From the NCBI GenBank assembly GCA_020849795.1, contig JADZFR010000044.1:120230-184229 (forward strand): a stretch of DNA of 64,000 nucleotides, in the 5' to 3' direction. The position numbers and the translations under genes were made by a program. Positions 26,578 through 40,500 of this stretch are shown piece by piece. This stretch comes from Planctomycetota bacterium (GTDB taxonomy: Bacteria; Planctomycetota; UBA8742; UBA2392). The notes under the pieces are model-generated. The model was not told the DNA's origin. It did no database searches and saw only the letters and a list, made by a program, of their open reading frames with translations. Every line of letters begins with the position of its first letter. The stretch's first letter is position 1.

Positions 26578-26949
26578 ATGGCTGACCCAAGACGTATTCA
26601 ACGAATTCAGAGCCGCATAAGGCAAGACATTGCCGAGCTGTTCCTGCGTGAACTTAAAGATCCCCGCGTGAAAGGCCTTATCTCGGTCACACGTGTTGAG
26701 GTCAGCAAGGACCTTACCAACGCCCGCGTGTACTGGTCTATCCTTGGCAGCAAATCCGAACGCCGCACCGCCCAGCGCTTCATTGAGGGAGCATCGGGCT
26801 ATATCCAGAAGAAGGTCGCCGAGGGCCTGCAGATCCACACCGCGCCACATCTTGATTTCCGGTATGATGATTCGATTGAAAAGGGTGCCGACGTCTCTAA
26901 GCTCATTGACGAAGCCCTGCAAGCCGATCAACGAGACGGCGACGAGTAA
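26578..26949 (+). CDS. rbfA: Ribosome-binding factor A
   Basis: A 123-residue protein matching RbfA, which binds the 30S subunit and helps 16S rRNA 5'-end maturation. The KH-like core is recognisable: RIQSRIRQDIAELFLRELKDPRVKGLISVTRVEVS near the N-terminus and the C-terminal PHLDFRYDDSIEKG signature. The ATG at 26578 gives the usual length; an upstream extension is not family-like. Divergent from the peptide transporter and 14 bp before the Fur-family gene, so probably co-transcribed with it. Not next to infB or nusA in this window. Confidence 0.93.
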   Translation: MADPRRIQRIQSRIRQDIAELFLRELKDPRVKGLISVTRVEVSKDLTNARVYWSILGSKSERRTAQRFIEGASGYIQKKVAEGLQIHTAPHLDFRYDDSIEKGADVSKLIDEALQADQRDGDE

Positions 26950-26963
26950 CCACGGGACAAGTC

Positions 26964-27449
26964 ATGGCGCGGTCCGGCATTCGATCAGCCCCGTCAGGCG
27001 GCGCAGGCGCGCTGCTGGAGAAGCTTGAACGCTACCTTCAACGCAAGTCACAAAAGCTGACGTCGCAGCGCCGCTCGCTGGTGCAGAAAATCGTCGACAT
27101 GCACAAAACCCACTTCACCGCCGACGACCTGGTCGCAGAGTTCTTCGACGCCCGCCCCCGCGTCAGCAAAGCCACCATCTACCGCTCGCTCAGCGTCATG
27201 GTCGAAGCGGGTATCCTTGAGGAACACCAGTTCGGGGCCAGCTACAAGGTCTATGAACTGTCCGAGGGCCGGCCCCACCATGACCACCTGATCTGCACCC
27301 AATGCGGCAAAATTCTCGAGTTCTTCAACGCCGAAATGGAAGAGCTGCAGGACAAGGTCGCCAAAAAACACGGCTTTCACGCCACACACCACAGCCAGAA
27401 AATCTTCGGCGTCTGCCAGCAGTGCTGGGGCATGGGCGTCCGCGGCTAG
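26964..27449 (+). CDS. Fur-family metalloregulator
   Basis: A 161-residue DNA-binding repressor: winged helix with RVSKATIYRSLSVMVEAGIL as the recognition region, then the metal-binding dimerisation domain HHDHLICTQCGKILEF and a structural zinc pair CQQC near the C-terminus. It may be Fur, PerR or Zur; the sequence does not decide. It lies between rbfA and the Rieske/cytochrome genes in the same direction, so iron-linked control of those genes is possible, but no Fur box was identified. Confidence 0.92.
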   Translation: MARSGIRSAPSGGAGALLEKLERYLQRKSQKLTSQRRSLVQKIVDMHKTHFTADDLVAEFFDARPRVSKATIYRSLSVMVEAGILEEHQFGASYKVYELSEGRPHHDHLICTQCGKILEFFNAEMEELQDKVAKKHGFHATHHSQKIFGVCQQCWGMGVRG

Positions 27450-27502
27450 CCGGCCGTCACACGTTGCCCCTTTCGCGCCAAGCCTTACACTGCACCCTGA
27501 CG

Positions 27503-28054
27503 ATGAACCAACCCGACAACAACGACCGGCGCGAATTCCTGCGTGTATGCGTGATCGGCGGCGCTGCGCTGCTTGGCGCGGGCGCCAGCGCGTGGGCCGT
27601 GGTCAACCCCGCCAATGCCGCCGACTCGTCCGGCGCCGTCGAAACCCTGCCGCTTGTGCCGGTGCTGCGCCTGTCGGCCCTAGAAAAGAACAAGCCGCTG
27701 GCCCTTGAGGTCACGCTGTCCCGCCGCCAGGGCTGGCGCATGCAGTCACGCCGCCAGCACGTCTTCATCGTGCGCACCGGCGACGGCGGCACTGACAAGG
27801 ACTTTCTCGCGCTCAGCCCGGTGTGCCCGCATAAGGGTTGCAGCGTGCAGGCCCATGAGAAAGACCAGCGCTTCGTGTGCCCGTGCCACGACGCGCAGTT
27901 CGGCTTCGACGGCGAACTCAAGGAAGGCCCGGCCCAGCGCGGCCTTGACCCGCTGACGCTTACCGTGCGCGAGCACGAGGGCGCCGACTGGCTGTTCGTC
28001 ACATGGCAAGACTTCGTGCTCGACACCAGTGAACGCACACCGAGGCAGGCATGA
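27503..28054 (+). CDS. Rieske iron-sulfur protein
   Basis: A 183-residue exported electron carrier of a bc-type quinol-oxidising complex. The N-terminus has RREFLR followed by a hydrophobic helix (Tat-type signal/anchor). The 2Fe-2S ligands are Cys108 and His110 (CPHKGC) and Cys126 and His129 (CPCH), with Cys113/Cys128 for the disulfide. The ATG at 27503 begins the Tat signal. Its stop overlaps the start of the cytochrome b/c gene (ATGA), so the two proteins are made together. Confidence 0.94.
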   Translation: MNQPDNNDRREFLRVCVIGGAALLGAGASAWAVVNPANAADSSGAVETLPLVPVLRLSALEKNKPLALEVTLSRRQGWRMQSRRQHVFIVRTGDGGTDKDFLALSPVCPHKGCSVQAHEKDQRFVCPCHDAQFGFDGELKEGPAQRGLDPLTLTVREHEGADWLFVTWQDFVLDTSERTPRQA

Positions 28055-29889
28055 GCAGCCCGGACAGCACAGCTTCGGCGTCTTCGTCGCAGATCGAAAG
28101 CGAACTGCTGGCCGAAGTCCAGAAAGAGATGGTGCGCCGCGGCACCACGCTGATTCCCAAAACGCCCGACCGCGCCGACGACCTGCCCGCCGCCCTGTGT
28201 GCCACGGCCATACTGGCGACGCTGGCGGTCCTGGCCGGCACGGGCGTGATGATGGCGCTTGTCTACGCACCCACCGCCGACGACGCGTATGCCAGCGTCG
28301 CCTGGATGCAGATGTCCAGCCTCGGCGGCCTGGCCCGCGCCATGCACTGGCACGCCAGCAACCTGCTGATCCTGCTTTCGGCGGCCTATCTCGCCTACCT
28401 GCTGTGGCGCGGCATGTTCCGCAAGCCCGAGCACGGCCGCTGGTGGCGCGCCGGCCTGATGCTCGCGCTGGCCGCAGCCGCTGGCTTCACGGGCCAGTTG
28501 CTTCCTTATGACCAGAACGCGCTGCATGGCACCATGATCCGCCTGAGCTACGTTCAATCGCTGCCCGGAGGCGACGTGCTTGCGGGCTGGATGACCGGCA
28601 CGCCCGAAATCGGCACCGCGACCGTCACCCGCTTTTTCGGCCTGCACGCGCTGGTGATACCGGCGCTGCTGATCCTGCTGCTGCGCCGCTTCTGGAAAGA
28701 TTCGCGCAGCGAAAAACTCTTCGGCGCGCAGCTTGCCGTGCCGCTGGTCGTACTGCTGCTGGTTTGCGCCGCGGGCTTCCTGTTCCGGGCGCCGCTGGGC
28801 CTTGGCGGCACACTCAGCGAGCCCTACCCCGACGCGCGCCCCGAGTGGTGGGCTCTGCCACTGTACGAGCTGCTCAAAATCCTGCCCGCGGGCGTGCTGC
28901 ACCTGTTCACGCTGGCGCTGCCGCCGCTGCTGGGTGCAGCCGTCGTGATCGCGCTGCCGATGGTCGAGAAAGTCTCGCTCAAGCCGCCGCGCCTGCTGAA
29001 ACCGCTGCGCATCAGCCTGATCGCGGGCGTCGTGGCGTTTGTCGGCTTGTCGATCGTGCCGCTGGTCGAAGACAGCTCAGACAATGCCGGCTGGTTTCGC
29101 AAGCAATCGCTGGCCGACCTGATGCCGGCCATGGGCACGCGCAACGCGGCGCTGGGCAACTCAAACGATGCGCTGCCCTGGGACACCTACAAGCACGCCC
29201 AGGACCTGAAGCTGTTGCACCAGCGCATTCGCGGCGTGTACCCGGACGACCTGGACGCCCCCGGCCGCGCGCAATGGGACGAATGGGCCGACCAGGGCGC
29301 GGCTTTTGCGCTGGAGTTGCAGCTCGCCAAAGACGACACCGCACAGCGCGAAGCCAGGCTGCGCCTGCGCAAGACCTGCCAGAAATGCCACGAGGCGCAC
29401 GACAAAGCCGACATCCGCATTGATCCGGAAGGCAACGTGGCCGCCGCAACCAAAGAGCCGGTGGCGCCAAGAACGTTCTTCTTTGACCAGGCGCTGCTAG
29501 AAACCACCAAGCCCGACATGACCGCGACCACCACGAAGCGCATCATGGACCAGGGCAAGTTCCGCCTTGGCGATATTCTGGCGCAGGCGGGCATCACCAG
29601 CGGCGAAAAGAAGCGCAGCGCCGAGCAGGCACTGGTGGACCTGCGTGCGGTGACAGCGGCAATCGGCAAGCTGTACGCGAAAAACAACGCGGTGTTTCTC
29701 GACGAACAGAAGTGGAACAACTGGGTCAAAGAACTGGCCAAAGCCGTCGACGAGTTAGCGCAAGCCAGCAACCCTGAGGACGTGGGCAAGAAGATGGCCG
29801 TCGTAGGCAAAGCCTGCGAAACCTGCCACGAAGGCGCCGACGAACCCGACGAGCCCATAGAATGGGCTTACTCCAGCCTGCTGAAGTAG
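28051..29889 (+). CDS. Cytochrome b fused to a di-heme c-type domain (bc complex subunit)
   Basis: A 612-residue protein. Residues 45-345 are an eight-helix cytochrome b (b6 plus subunit IV); the Qo-site motif is PEWW 264-267. The first heme ligand pair is present (His99 in MHWHASN and His199 in TRFFGLHALVIP). At the ungapped positions of the second pair there is Tyr113 (His99+14) and Phe214 (His199+15), so heme bH is apparently lost. After the last helix come two cytochrome c'-like helical domains with CQKCH (443-447) and CETCH (589-593). It is coupled to the Rieske gene. It should oxidise quinol and pass electrons through its own c hemes. Confidence 0.9.
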   Translation: MSSPDSTASASSSQIESELLAEVQKEMVRRGTTLIPKTPDRADDLPAALCATAILATLAVLAGTGVMMALVYAPTADDAYASVAWMQMSSLGGLARAMHWHASNLLILLSAAYLAYLLWRGMFRKPEHGRWWRAGLMLALAAAAGFTGQLLPYDQNALHGTMIRLSYVQSLPGGDVLAGWMTGTPEIGTATVTRFFGLHALVIPALLILLLRRFWKDSRSEKLFGAQLAVPLVVLLLVCAAGFLFRAPLGLGGTLSEPYPDARPEWWALPLYELLKILPAGVLHLFTLALPPLLGAAVVIALPMVEKVSLKPPRLLKPLRISLIAGVVAFVGLSIVPLVEDSSDNAGWFRKQSLADLMPAMGTRNAALGNSNDALPWDTYKHAQDLKLLHQRIRGVYPDDLDAPGRAQWDEWADQGAAFALELQLAKDDTAQREARLRLRKTCQKCHEAHDKADIRIDPEGNVAAATKEPVAPRTFFFDQALLETTKPDMTATTTKRIMDQGKFRLGDILAQAGITSGEKKRSAEQALVDLRAVTAAIGKLYAKNNAVFLDEQKWNNWVKELAKAVDELAQASNPEDVGKKMAVVGKACETCHEGADEPDEPIEWAYSSLLK

Positions 29890-30197
29890 CGCAAAGCGCA
29901 CTGTCCAGAGAACAAGAGCCCGGAGCGCCAGCGACGGGTAGCCGTGCAAGGGACAGGAACCACTCGCCAAGTTCGCAAAGTACGCCATTGGTCAGCAGAG
30001 AATTGCGAACCTGGCCAAGATCGCGAACCGCAACCCCAACGCTAACGCTTCCAACTCCGTGGAGGCTGATCATGTCAAGAGCCGCCCGCCGCTCGCTTGC
30101 GCTTCGCGCTCCCAGCACGCCCCCTGCAATCTGAGCCTGTGCTTGCCCTTTGGGGCTTGCGTCCTCAACATGGCTGGCCTTGAGCGGAGCTTTGCCC
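29890..30197. other. 308-bp intergenic region with short inverted repeat
   Basis: No gene is seen. It contains GTTCGCAA (29971-29978) facing TTGCGAAC (30003-30010) and the phrase 'gagcccggagcgccagcgacggg' at 29916-29938, whose CCCG/CGGG ends suggest a REP-like intergenic unit (recollection of planctomycete intergenic text, unverified). It probably also carries the promoter of the kinase gene that follows, but no convincing -35/-10 pair is visible. Confidence 0.4.
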
Positions 30198-34583
<4,386 letters not shown>

Positions 34584-34725
34584 ACACTGTGGGTGTTCCG
34601 GCAAGGCACGCATATCACGGAATTACTATTCCATGGCATCCTTATGGATTCATGCCATGATCAGCGACGGTTTCGTCGACTCGTGTCATCGCAACAGGTC
34701 CCGCCTCAATTGATCAGGATCGCTC

Positions 34726-36297
34726 ATGCGCGTATTTCTCGTTCACATCCGTGACCCGCAATTCTATGCGCTGCAACAAAACCAGCGCGGTCCAACCGGC
34801 AACTACCAGGTCATGGGTTTCCCGCCCATCGGCATCATGTCGCTTTCGTCGGTGCTCAAGGCCAACGGGCACGAATGCGTGATGTTCGACCAGGCCAACC
34901 CGGCCACACCCAACGCGTCGATCATCGAGGCGATCAAAGAGCAGAAGCCGGACTTGATCGGCCTGAGCTTTCTGAGCACAACCAGCTACCCGTACGCGAA
35001 AATCTTCGCGCGCGAGATTCGCGCCGCGGTGCCTGACGCGCGCATCGCATTTGGCGGCGTGTTCGCCACGCTGAACGCGCTGCAGGTCAAGGAGCAGTGC
35101 CCATACGTAGACTACGTGTGCCGCGGCGACGGCGAGCAGTTGATTCTCGACCTGCTGGCCAACCTGCAGGACCCGTCAAGCGTGCTGGGCCTGACGTGGG
35201 CCAAGGACGGCAAGATCGTCCACAACACCGACCGCAAACTGGAACGCGAGCTTGACCAGTGGCCGATCCCGGACCGCGAAGGCATTGCGCTGGACTTTGT
35301 GGAGTCGATGCCGCTGGACGTGCCGGTTGTGCTGTCGCGCGAGAAATTCACGACCATGCAGACTTCACGCGGCTGCCCGTGGCCGTGCATCTTCTGCGAC
35401 ATCCCGATTTTCAACGAGGGCAAGTGGCGCTACCGCAGCGCCGAAAGCGTGATCGAAGAGTTCAAGGTGCTGCAGAAGCAGGGCTACGGCAGTGTCTACT
35501 TCGTGGACGACCACTTCCTGCTGCAACCCAAGCGCATTGAAGCAATCTGCGAGGGCATCATCCGCGAGGGCATCACCATCAAGTGGGGCGTCGAAGGCCG
35601 CGTGGACAGCGTGGTGCAGAAGTTGTTTCCGCTGATGGCCAAGGCCAACTGCCGCATCATCATGTTCGGCATCGAAAGCGGCAGCCAGAAGATCCTCGAC
35701 CGCCTGAAAAAGCAGCAGACACTCGAGCAGATCGAAACCGCGGTCAAGAACGCCAAGAAGGCGGGCATTGAAATCGTGCACGGCTTCTTTGTCGTCGGTA
35801 GCCCCGACGAAAACGCGGAAGACATGAAGAAGACCTTCAAGTTCGCCGCGCGCCTGCCGCTGGACACCTTCGGCTTCAACCGCCTGTGCGTGTACCGCGG
35901 CACGCCGCTGTGGCACGAGTACATGGCCCGCGGATTGGTGAACGACACCGAGGACTGGTACAAGTACTTCAAGTGCAGCGAAATTGACCCGACGTGCATG
36001 AAGGGCCCGGACATCAACGACGCCCGCGCCAAGGGCCTGCGCAGCCTGTTCTTCCGCAAGCTGTTCCTGCACCCGTTGCAGACGTTTACACTGCTGCGCC
36101 GGTTCCTGCGCTATATGCCGGCCAAGGACATCTACACGCTGCTCAGCAAGCCGTTCCGCGGCAAGAAATCCGGCGCCACCCGCGCCGAGGTTCTGTCCCG
36201 CGCCGTTGAGCACCAGGACATGAAGACCAACGCAGCCAACCTGACACAGGTATCCGACGAAGAGCTGGAGGCCAGGCTGCAGAAGACAGAGAAGTGA
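34726..36297 (+). CDS. B12-binding-type radical SAM enzyme
   Basis: A 523-residue enzyme. Residues 1-150 resemble a cobalamin-binding Rossmann domain (FPPIGIMSLSSVLKANGHE, DLIGLSFLSTT, FGGVFATL); the canonical DxHxxG cobalt-ligand motif is not obvious. The radical SAM domain starts near 205, with Cys217, Cys221 and Cys224 (CPWPCIFC) for the 4Fe-4S cluster, then YFVDDHFLL and MFGIESGSQKILD. The architecture is that of class B methylases and BchE-like cyclases. The substrate is unknown and no pathway genes are adjacent. A run of AGGA precedes the ATG. Confidence 0.9.
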   Translation: MRVFLVHIRDPQFYALQQNQRGPTGNYQVMGFPPIGIMSLSSVLKANGHECVMFDQANPATPNASIIEAIKEQKPDLIGLSFLSTTSYPYAKIFAREIRAAVPDARIAFGGVFATLNALQVKEQCPYVDYVCRGDGEQLILDLLANLQDPSSVLGLTWAKDGKIVHNTDRKLERELDQWPIPDREGIALDFVESMPLDVPVVLSREKFTTMQTSRGCPWPCIFCDIPIFNEGKWRYRSAESVIEEFKVLQKQGYGSVYFVDDHFLLQPKRIEAICEGIIREGITIKWGVEGRVDSVVQKLFPLMAKANCRIIMFGIESGSQKILDRLKKQQTLEQIETAVKNAKKAGIEIVHGFFVVGSPDENAEDMKKTFKFAARLPLDTFGFNRLCVYRGTPLWHEYMARGLVNDTEDWYKYFKCSEIDPTCMKGPDINDARAKGLRSLFFRKLFLHPLQTFTLLRRFLRYMPAKDIYTLLSKPFRGKKSGATRAEVLSRAVEHQDMKTNAANLTQVSDEELEARLQKTEK

Positions 36298-36382
36298 GCC
36301 AGTGGCGGCGACGTTCTGCCTTGCCTAACATGCCGCCACACCCGGGATGCTGTTGTTTGTTCTGTATTTTGGGGGCTGAACC

Positions 36383-37501
36383 ATGAATCCCAAACGACTT
36401 GTCGTGCTGGTGGCCATCGCCTTGGTGCTCGGGGGCGCTGCATTTGCCGCGATCTGGCACTTCGGGCGAATCAGCCACACCACAGTAACGCCGCCCGAGT
36501 CCATCCCACCAGCGCTGCCGACGATTGACGCCGCGCTGATCGACTTGCCCGCGCCGCATACTCCGGCTGCTTCAGCGTTCTTTGACCCCGCAAAGCCCGA
36601 AGTCAAAGAGCTGCACAGGCTGAATGCAGGCTCTGGCGGCGAGACCATCGCGTTCACACCCGATGGCCAATTCCTGGTCAGCGCCGGCTATGGCGACAAC
36701 GCGATCAAGGTCTGGGACTGGCGCAGCAGACAAGAAATCTCCAGCCGCACGCACGCGCACCGCATCAACGACATGGTCATCGCCCCGCACGGCGACGGCA
36801 TCTGGACCGTCGACGCATATCAGCACCTCTACTTCTGGACGTTTGCGGGCGGCACCGTCGGCGCGGGTAAGCAGGTCGGCAAAGACCTGGGCAATGTGCC
36901 CTATCTGGCCGTCAGCCCCAACGGCGCGCTGGTCGCCACTACAAGTTTCGACAACAAGCTCATGTTGTGGGACGCGAAGCTGGCGGCGCTGATTGGCGAA
37001 GTTGCCATGCCGCAGCCGCTGCGCCGGGCAGCCTTCTCGCCCGATGGAAAACGCCTGGTCGTCTCGACGAACACCAACCAGTTGATCGAATACACGCTCG
37101 CGAGCGGGCAAGGACGCTGGCTGCACATCCTGCCGGTCAAGGCCGACACCGAGTGCAGCAACGTCACGTTCAGCCCCGACGGCAAACGCTTCTCGACCGG
37201 CCACACCCAGCCGTGGGTGACAGTCTGGGAAGCCGAGAGCATGACCTACCAACGCTGGCTGAAATTCCCGATGCAGGCGCCAACGGCAGTCACGTACACG
37301 CGCGACAGCAAGTGGGCGGTGATCGCGGTAAACCGCAACGGCATTTACGCATGGAACCCGGATGTGCACGAAGAGACTGGAGCGGCGCTGAACCTCAAGC
37401 CCGGCCACGACTTCATCCGGGACCTGGCCTTCAGCCCGGACGGCAAAGTGCTGGCGTCGGTCGATGACTCGGGCACGATTGTGTTGTGGTCCGCTTCGTG
37501 A
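36383..37501 (+). CDS. Membrane-anchored WD40-repeat protein
   Basis: A 372-residue protein with an N-terminal hydrophobic anchor (residues 5-25, uncleaved or signal), a Pro-rich spacer, and about six to seven WD40-like blades from residue 75 ('IAFTPDGQFLVSAG', 'VWDW', 'AAFSPDGKRLVVST', 'LAFSPDGKVLASVDDSGTIVLW'). It probably forms a beta-propeller interaction platform outside the cytoplasm. It lies between the radical SAM gene and a kinase, all plus strand. GGGGG precedes the ATG. Confidence 0.88.
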   Translation: MNPKRLVVLVAIALVLGGAAFAAIWHFGRISHTTVTPPESIPPALPTIDAALIDLPAPHTPAASAFFDPAKPEVKELHRLNAGSGGETIAFTPDGQFLVSAGYGDNAIKVWDWRSRQEISSRTHAHRINDMVIAPHGDGIWTVDAYQHLYFWTFAGGTVGAGKQVGKDLGNVPYLAVSPNGALVATTSFDNKLMLWDAKLAALIGEVAMPQPLRRAAFSPDGKRLVVSTNTNQLIEYTLASGQGRWLHILPVKADTECSNVTFSPDGKRFSTGHTQPWVTVWEAESMTYQRWLKFPMQAPTAVTYTRDSKWAVIAVNRNGIYAWNPDVHEETGAALNLKPGHDFIRDLAFSPDGKVLASVDDSGTIVLWSAS

Positions 37502-37597
37502 TACGGCGCTTTTGGCACTTCCGTTACAACCTTTTGGCCCCAAAGCTGTTAAATAGGTCCAGGCGTTAGGTTGCTGACGCCGTGGGGACCATTTTGG

Positions 37598-40500
37598 ATG
37601 GCCAGCGAATCAACAACCGGCACCGCACAGGCAGACTCGGGCTTCCTTGAGCTTGAGTCGATGGACTCGATGCAGCGCCTCGGCGACGAGCGCAGCGCCA
37701 TCTTTTTTGAAGGCGGCAGCACGCTGGTGGACCTGGACGGCCTGTCCGAACAGCAGGCACAGCAATCCGCCGAGGAACACCGGGCAGAGATTGCCCACGG
37801 CCACCACACGTCTGAACGCTACAAAGTGGTCAGCGAAATCGCGCGCGGCGGCATGGGCGCTGTGCTTGAGGTGCACGACAGCGACCTTGACAGGCGCGTC
37901 GCCATGAAAGTGCTGCTGCGCGACACACGCCAGCGCGAATCTGACTCAGGCAGCCCTGTCTCGACGGGCCCCGTCAACCGATTCATCGGCGAGGCGCAGC
38001 TCACCGGCAATCTGGAGCACCCGAACATCGTGCCCGTGCACGAGCTTGGCCTCGACAGCCAGGGGCGCGTTTACTTCACGATGAAACGCGTCAAGGGCCG
38101 CAGCTTGCGCCAGATTATGGACAAACTGCGCCAGGGCCACGCAGCCACGCTGGCCGAGTTCACGCTCGGCAAACTGCTGACCATCCTGCTGAAAATCTGC
38201 GACGCCATCGACTTTGCCCACTCGCGCGGGATCATTCACCGTGACCTCAAGCCTGAAAACATCATGGTGGGCCAGTTCGGCGAAGTGCTGGTCATGGACT
38301 GGGGCCTGGCAAAGCAGTTGGGCGAAATCGAGAAACCCGACACCAAGCTGGCTGAAAGCGCCCGCTTCACGCTTGACGTCAGCCTGGGCGCCGCCGACGG
38401 CGACGACAGCAACGAAACCCGCGAAGGCACTGTCAGCGGCACGCCGGCCTACATGTCGCCCGAGCAAGCCCGCGGCCTGGTCAAAGAGCTCTCGCGCCAT
38501 ACCGACATCTTCTGCCTTGGCGGCATGCTGTACGAGATGCTGTGCTTCGTGCCGCCGTTCCTGGCCGCCAAGATGACCGAGGCGCTTGACCACGCGCGCA
38601 GCCACCGCCTGTTGCCGCCCAAACAGAAGCTCGACGCCGTGCTGGCCGACCCCCAGCTTAAGCGCGCGTTCGGCGAAGCCGGCATTGCGCGCGCCCGCAA
38701 GCACCCGCGCGAACTGGTCAGCATTGCGCGCCACGCCATGGCCGAAGACCGCATGCAGCGCTACCCCAGCGTTGCCGAGTTCAAGCGCGACATCGAGTGC
38801 TACATCTCGGCACAGCCGGTCAGCGCTCACCGCGACAACCCCTGGGCCATGCTTTCGAAGTGGTCGCGCCGCAACCCGACACGCGCGGCGGTGTTCACGC
38901 TGGCGCTGGTCTTTCTGCTGATTGGCGGCGTGGTGTTCGCCGCCGTGCGCGCCAAAACCGCAGCCGACCGCTACGACCTGTCCGAGAAGAGCCGACTGTC
39001 CGAGGAAGGCCGCCGCCAGGAGACCGAACGCCGCCTGAAAGCCGAGAAAGAATCGCGCGAGCAGGCCGAGCAAGCCCGCATCAAGGCCGAGCAAGTGGCA
39101 GCGCTGGAGCAGAAGAACCGCGAGCGCGAGACCCGCGAACGCGAAGCCATGGACCGCCGGGCCGAGGCCTTCACGCTGTACAGCCAGGGGGCGGACCTGC
39201 GCGGCCGCGCCAGCAGCTTCATGGACTGGCGAGAGCGCGCCAAGCTTTGGGGCCAGGCCAGCGTGCACTTCAAGCGTGCGCTGGAGAAAGACCCCGACTT
39301 TGTTGAGGCGCACATTGAGCTTGCCAACATCTACGCCGACCTGGGCTACGACGACGACGCCCTGTTTCACTTCGCGCGCGCCGACGCGCTGACCGCCAGT
39401 ACCACCGGCCGCGGCCACGTCGAGGCGCTGATGGCCTACGCGATGTACGACTTTCAGCGCAAGGTGCTGCGCGAGGGCGTCACCGGCGGCCTGGAAGAAG
39501 TGTTCCGGCGCTTCAAGCCCGTGCGCGACGCCGCTGAGCCCGGCAGCTATTACGCGCGCATCGCGCAGGTGCTGCTGGACCTTGGCGACGCGTTCCGCAA
39601 TGCCGAGGGCGTAGACTTCCTGCGCGCCAAGGACCTTGCCGCCGACCGGCTGCAGGAAATCGAGCGCGAGGGCATGCCGCTGTGGGAAGTGTATTCGCTG
39701 CTGGCATTCTTTGAGCAGGGCAGCGGCTCAGGCCGCGTGCGGCGCGACTATCTTCGCCGCGCCCGCGAACTCAAGCCCAACCTGCCGCTGCTGGTCTGGG
39801 TCGACGTACTGCACGGCGGCCGGGGCGGCAGCATCCAGGAACGCCGCGGTATCGGCGCGTGGGACCGCTTCATCGAACAGTTCCCCTATGACCCGCGGGG
39901 CCACTACTCCCGCGCCAGCGTGCGCTTCGGCAGCGAAACCGAACGCGACTACACGCTCGAAGTCGCTGACCTGAAACAGGCCATTGAGCTGAATCCGCGC
40001 TACGCCGACGCCCACAAGCTGCTGCTGCGCGTATATGTGCGCGAGGCCAGCCAGGGCGAGGCCATTGCCCACATCGGCAGCATGCGTCGCAACCCAAGCG
40101 GCCTCGACAACGCGCAGATCAACCTGATCGAAGCCGAGCTCACGGCTGCCACCGGCGAGTTCGCGCGGCTTGGCGCGCTGGTGATGGCGTCGATGATGGA
40201 AAACCCGATCGACGGCACAGCCACGCTGGCGCAGGCGGTGGCGGTGCTGCTGCGCGACCACGAGTACACCGCGCTGGTGGGCCTGTGCGAAAGCGTCGAG
40301 CAGCGCCTGGGCGACGACACGCCGCCGCTGGTCATGCTGTTTCTGGGGCGCGCTCTGACCATGCTGGGACGGTTCAAAGAGTCGTCGGCGGTGCTTGACC
40401 CGCTGGAGAAGAACCCGGCGCAGTTGCCGCGCGAATATCGCGCCACGGCAAGCGGCTGGGCCGACGACGCGCGCGCGTACCCGGTGCTGCTGGGCAGCTT

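Noticed and set aside
27457..28902. 481-codon minus-strand frame
   Set aside because: Covers the Rieske and cytochrome genes on the wrong strand; Gln/Arg-rich, no motif.
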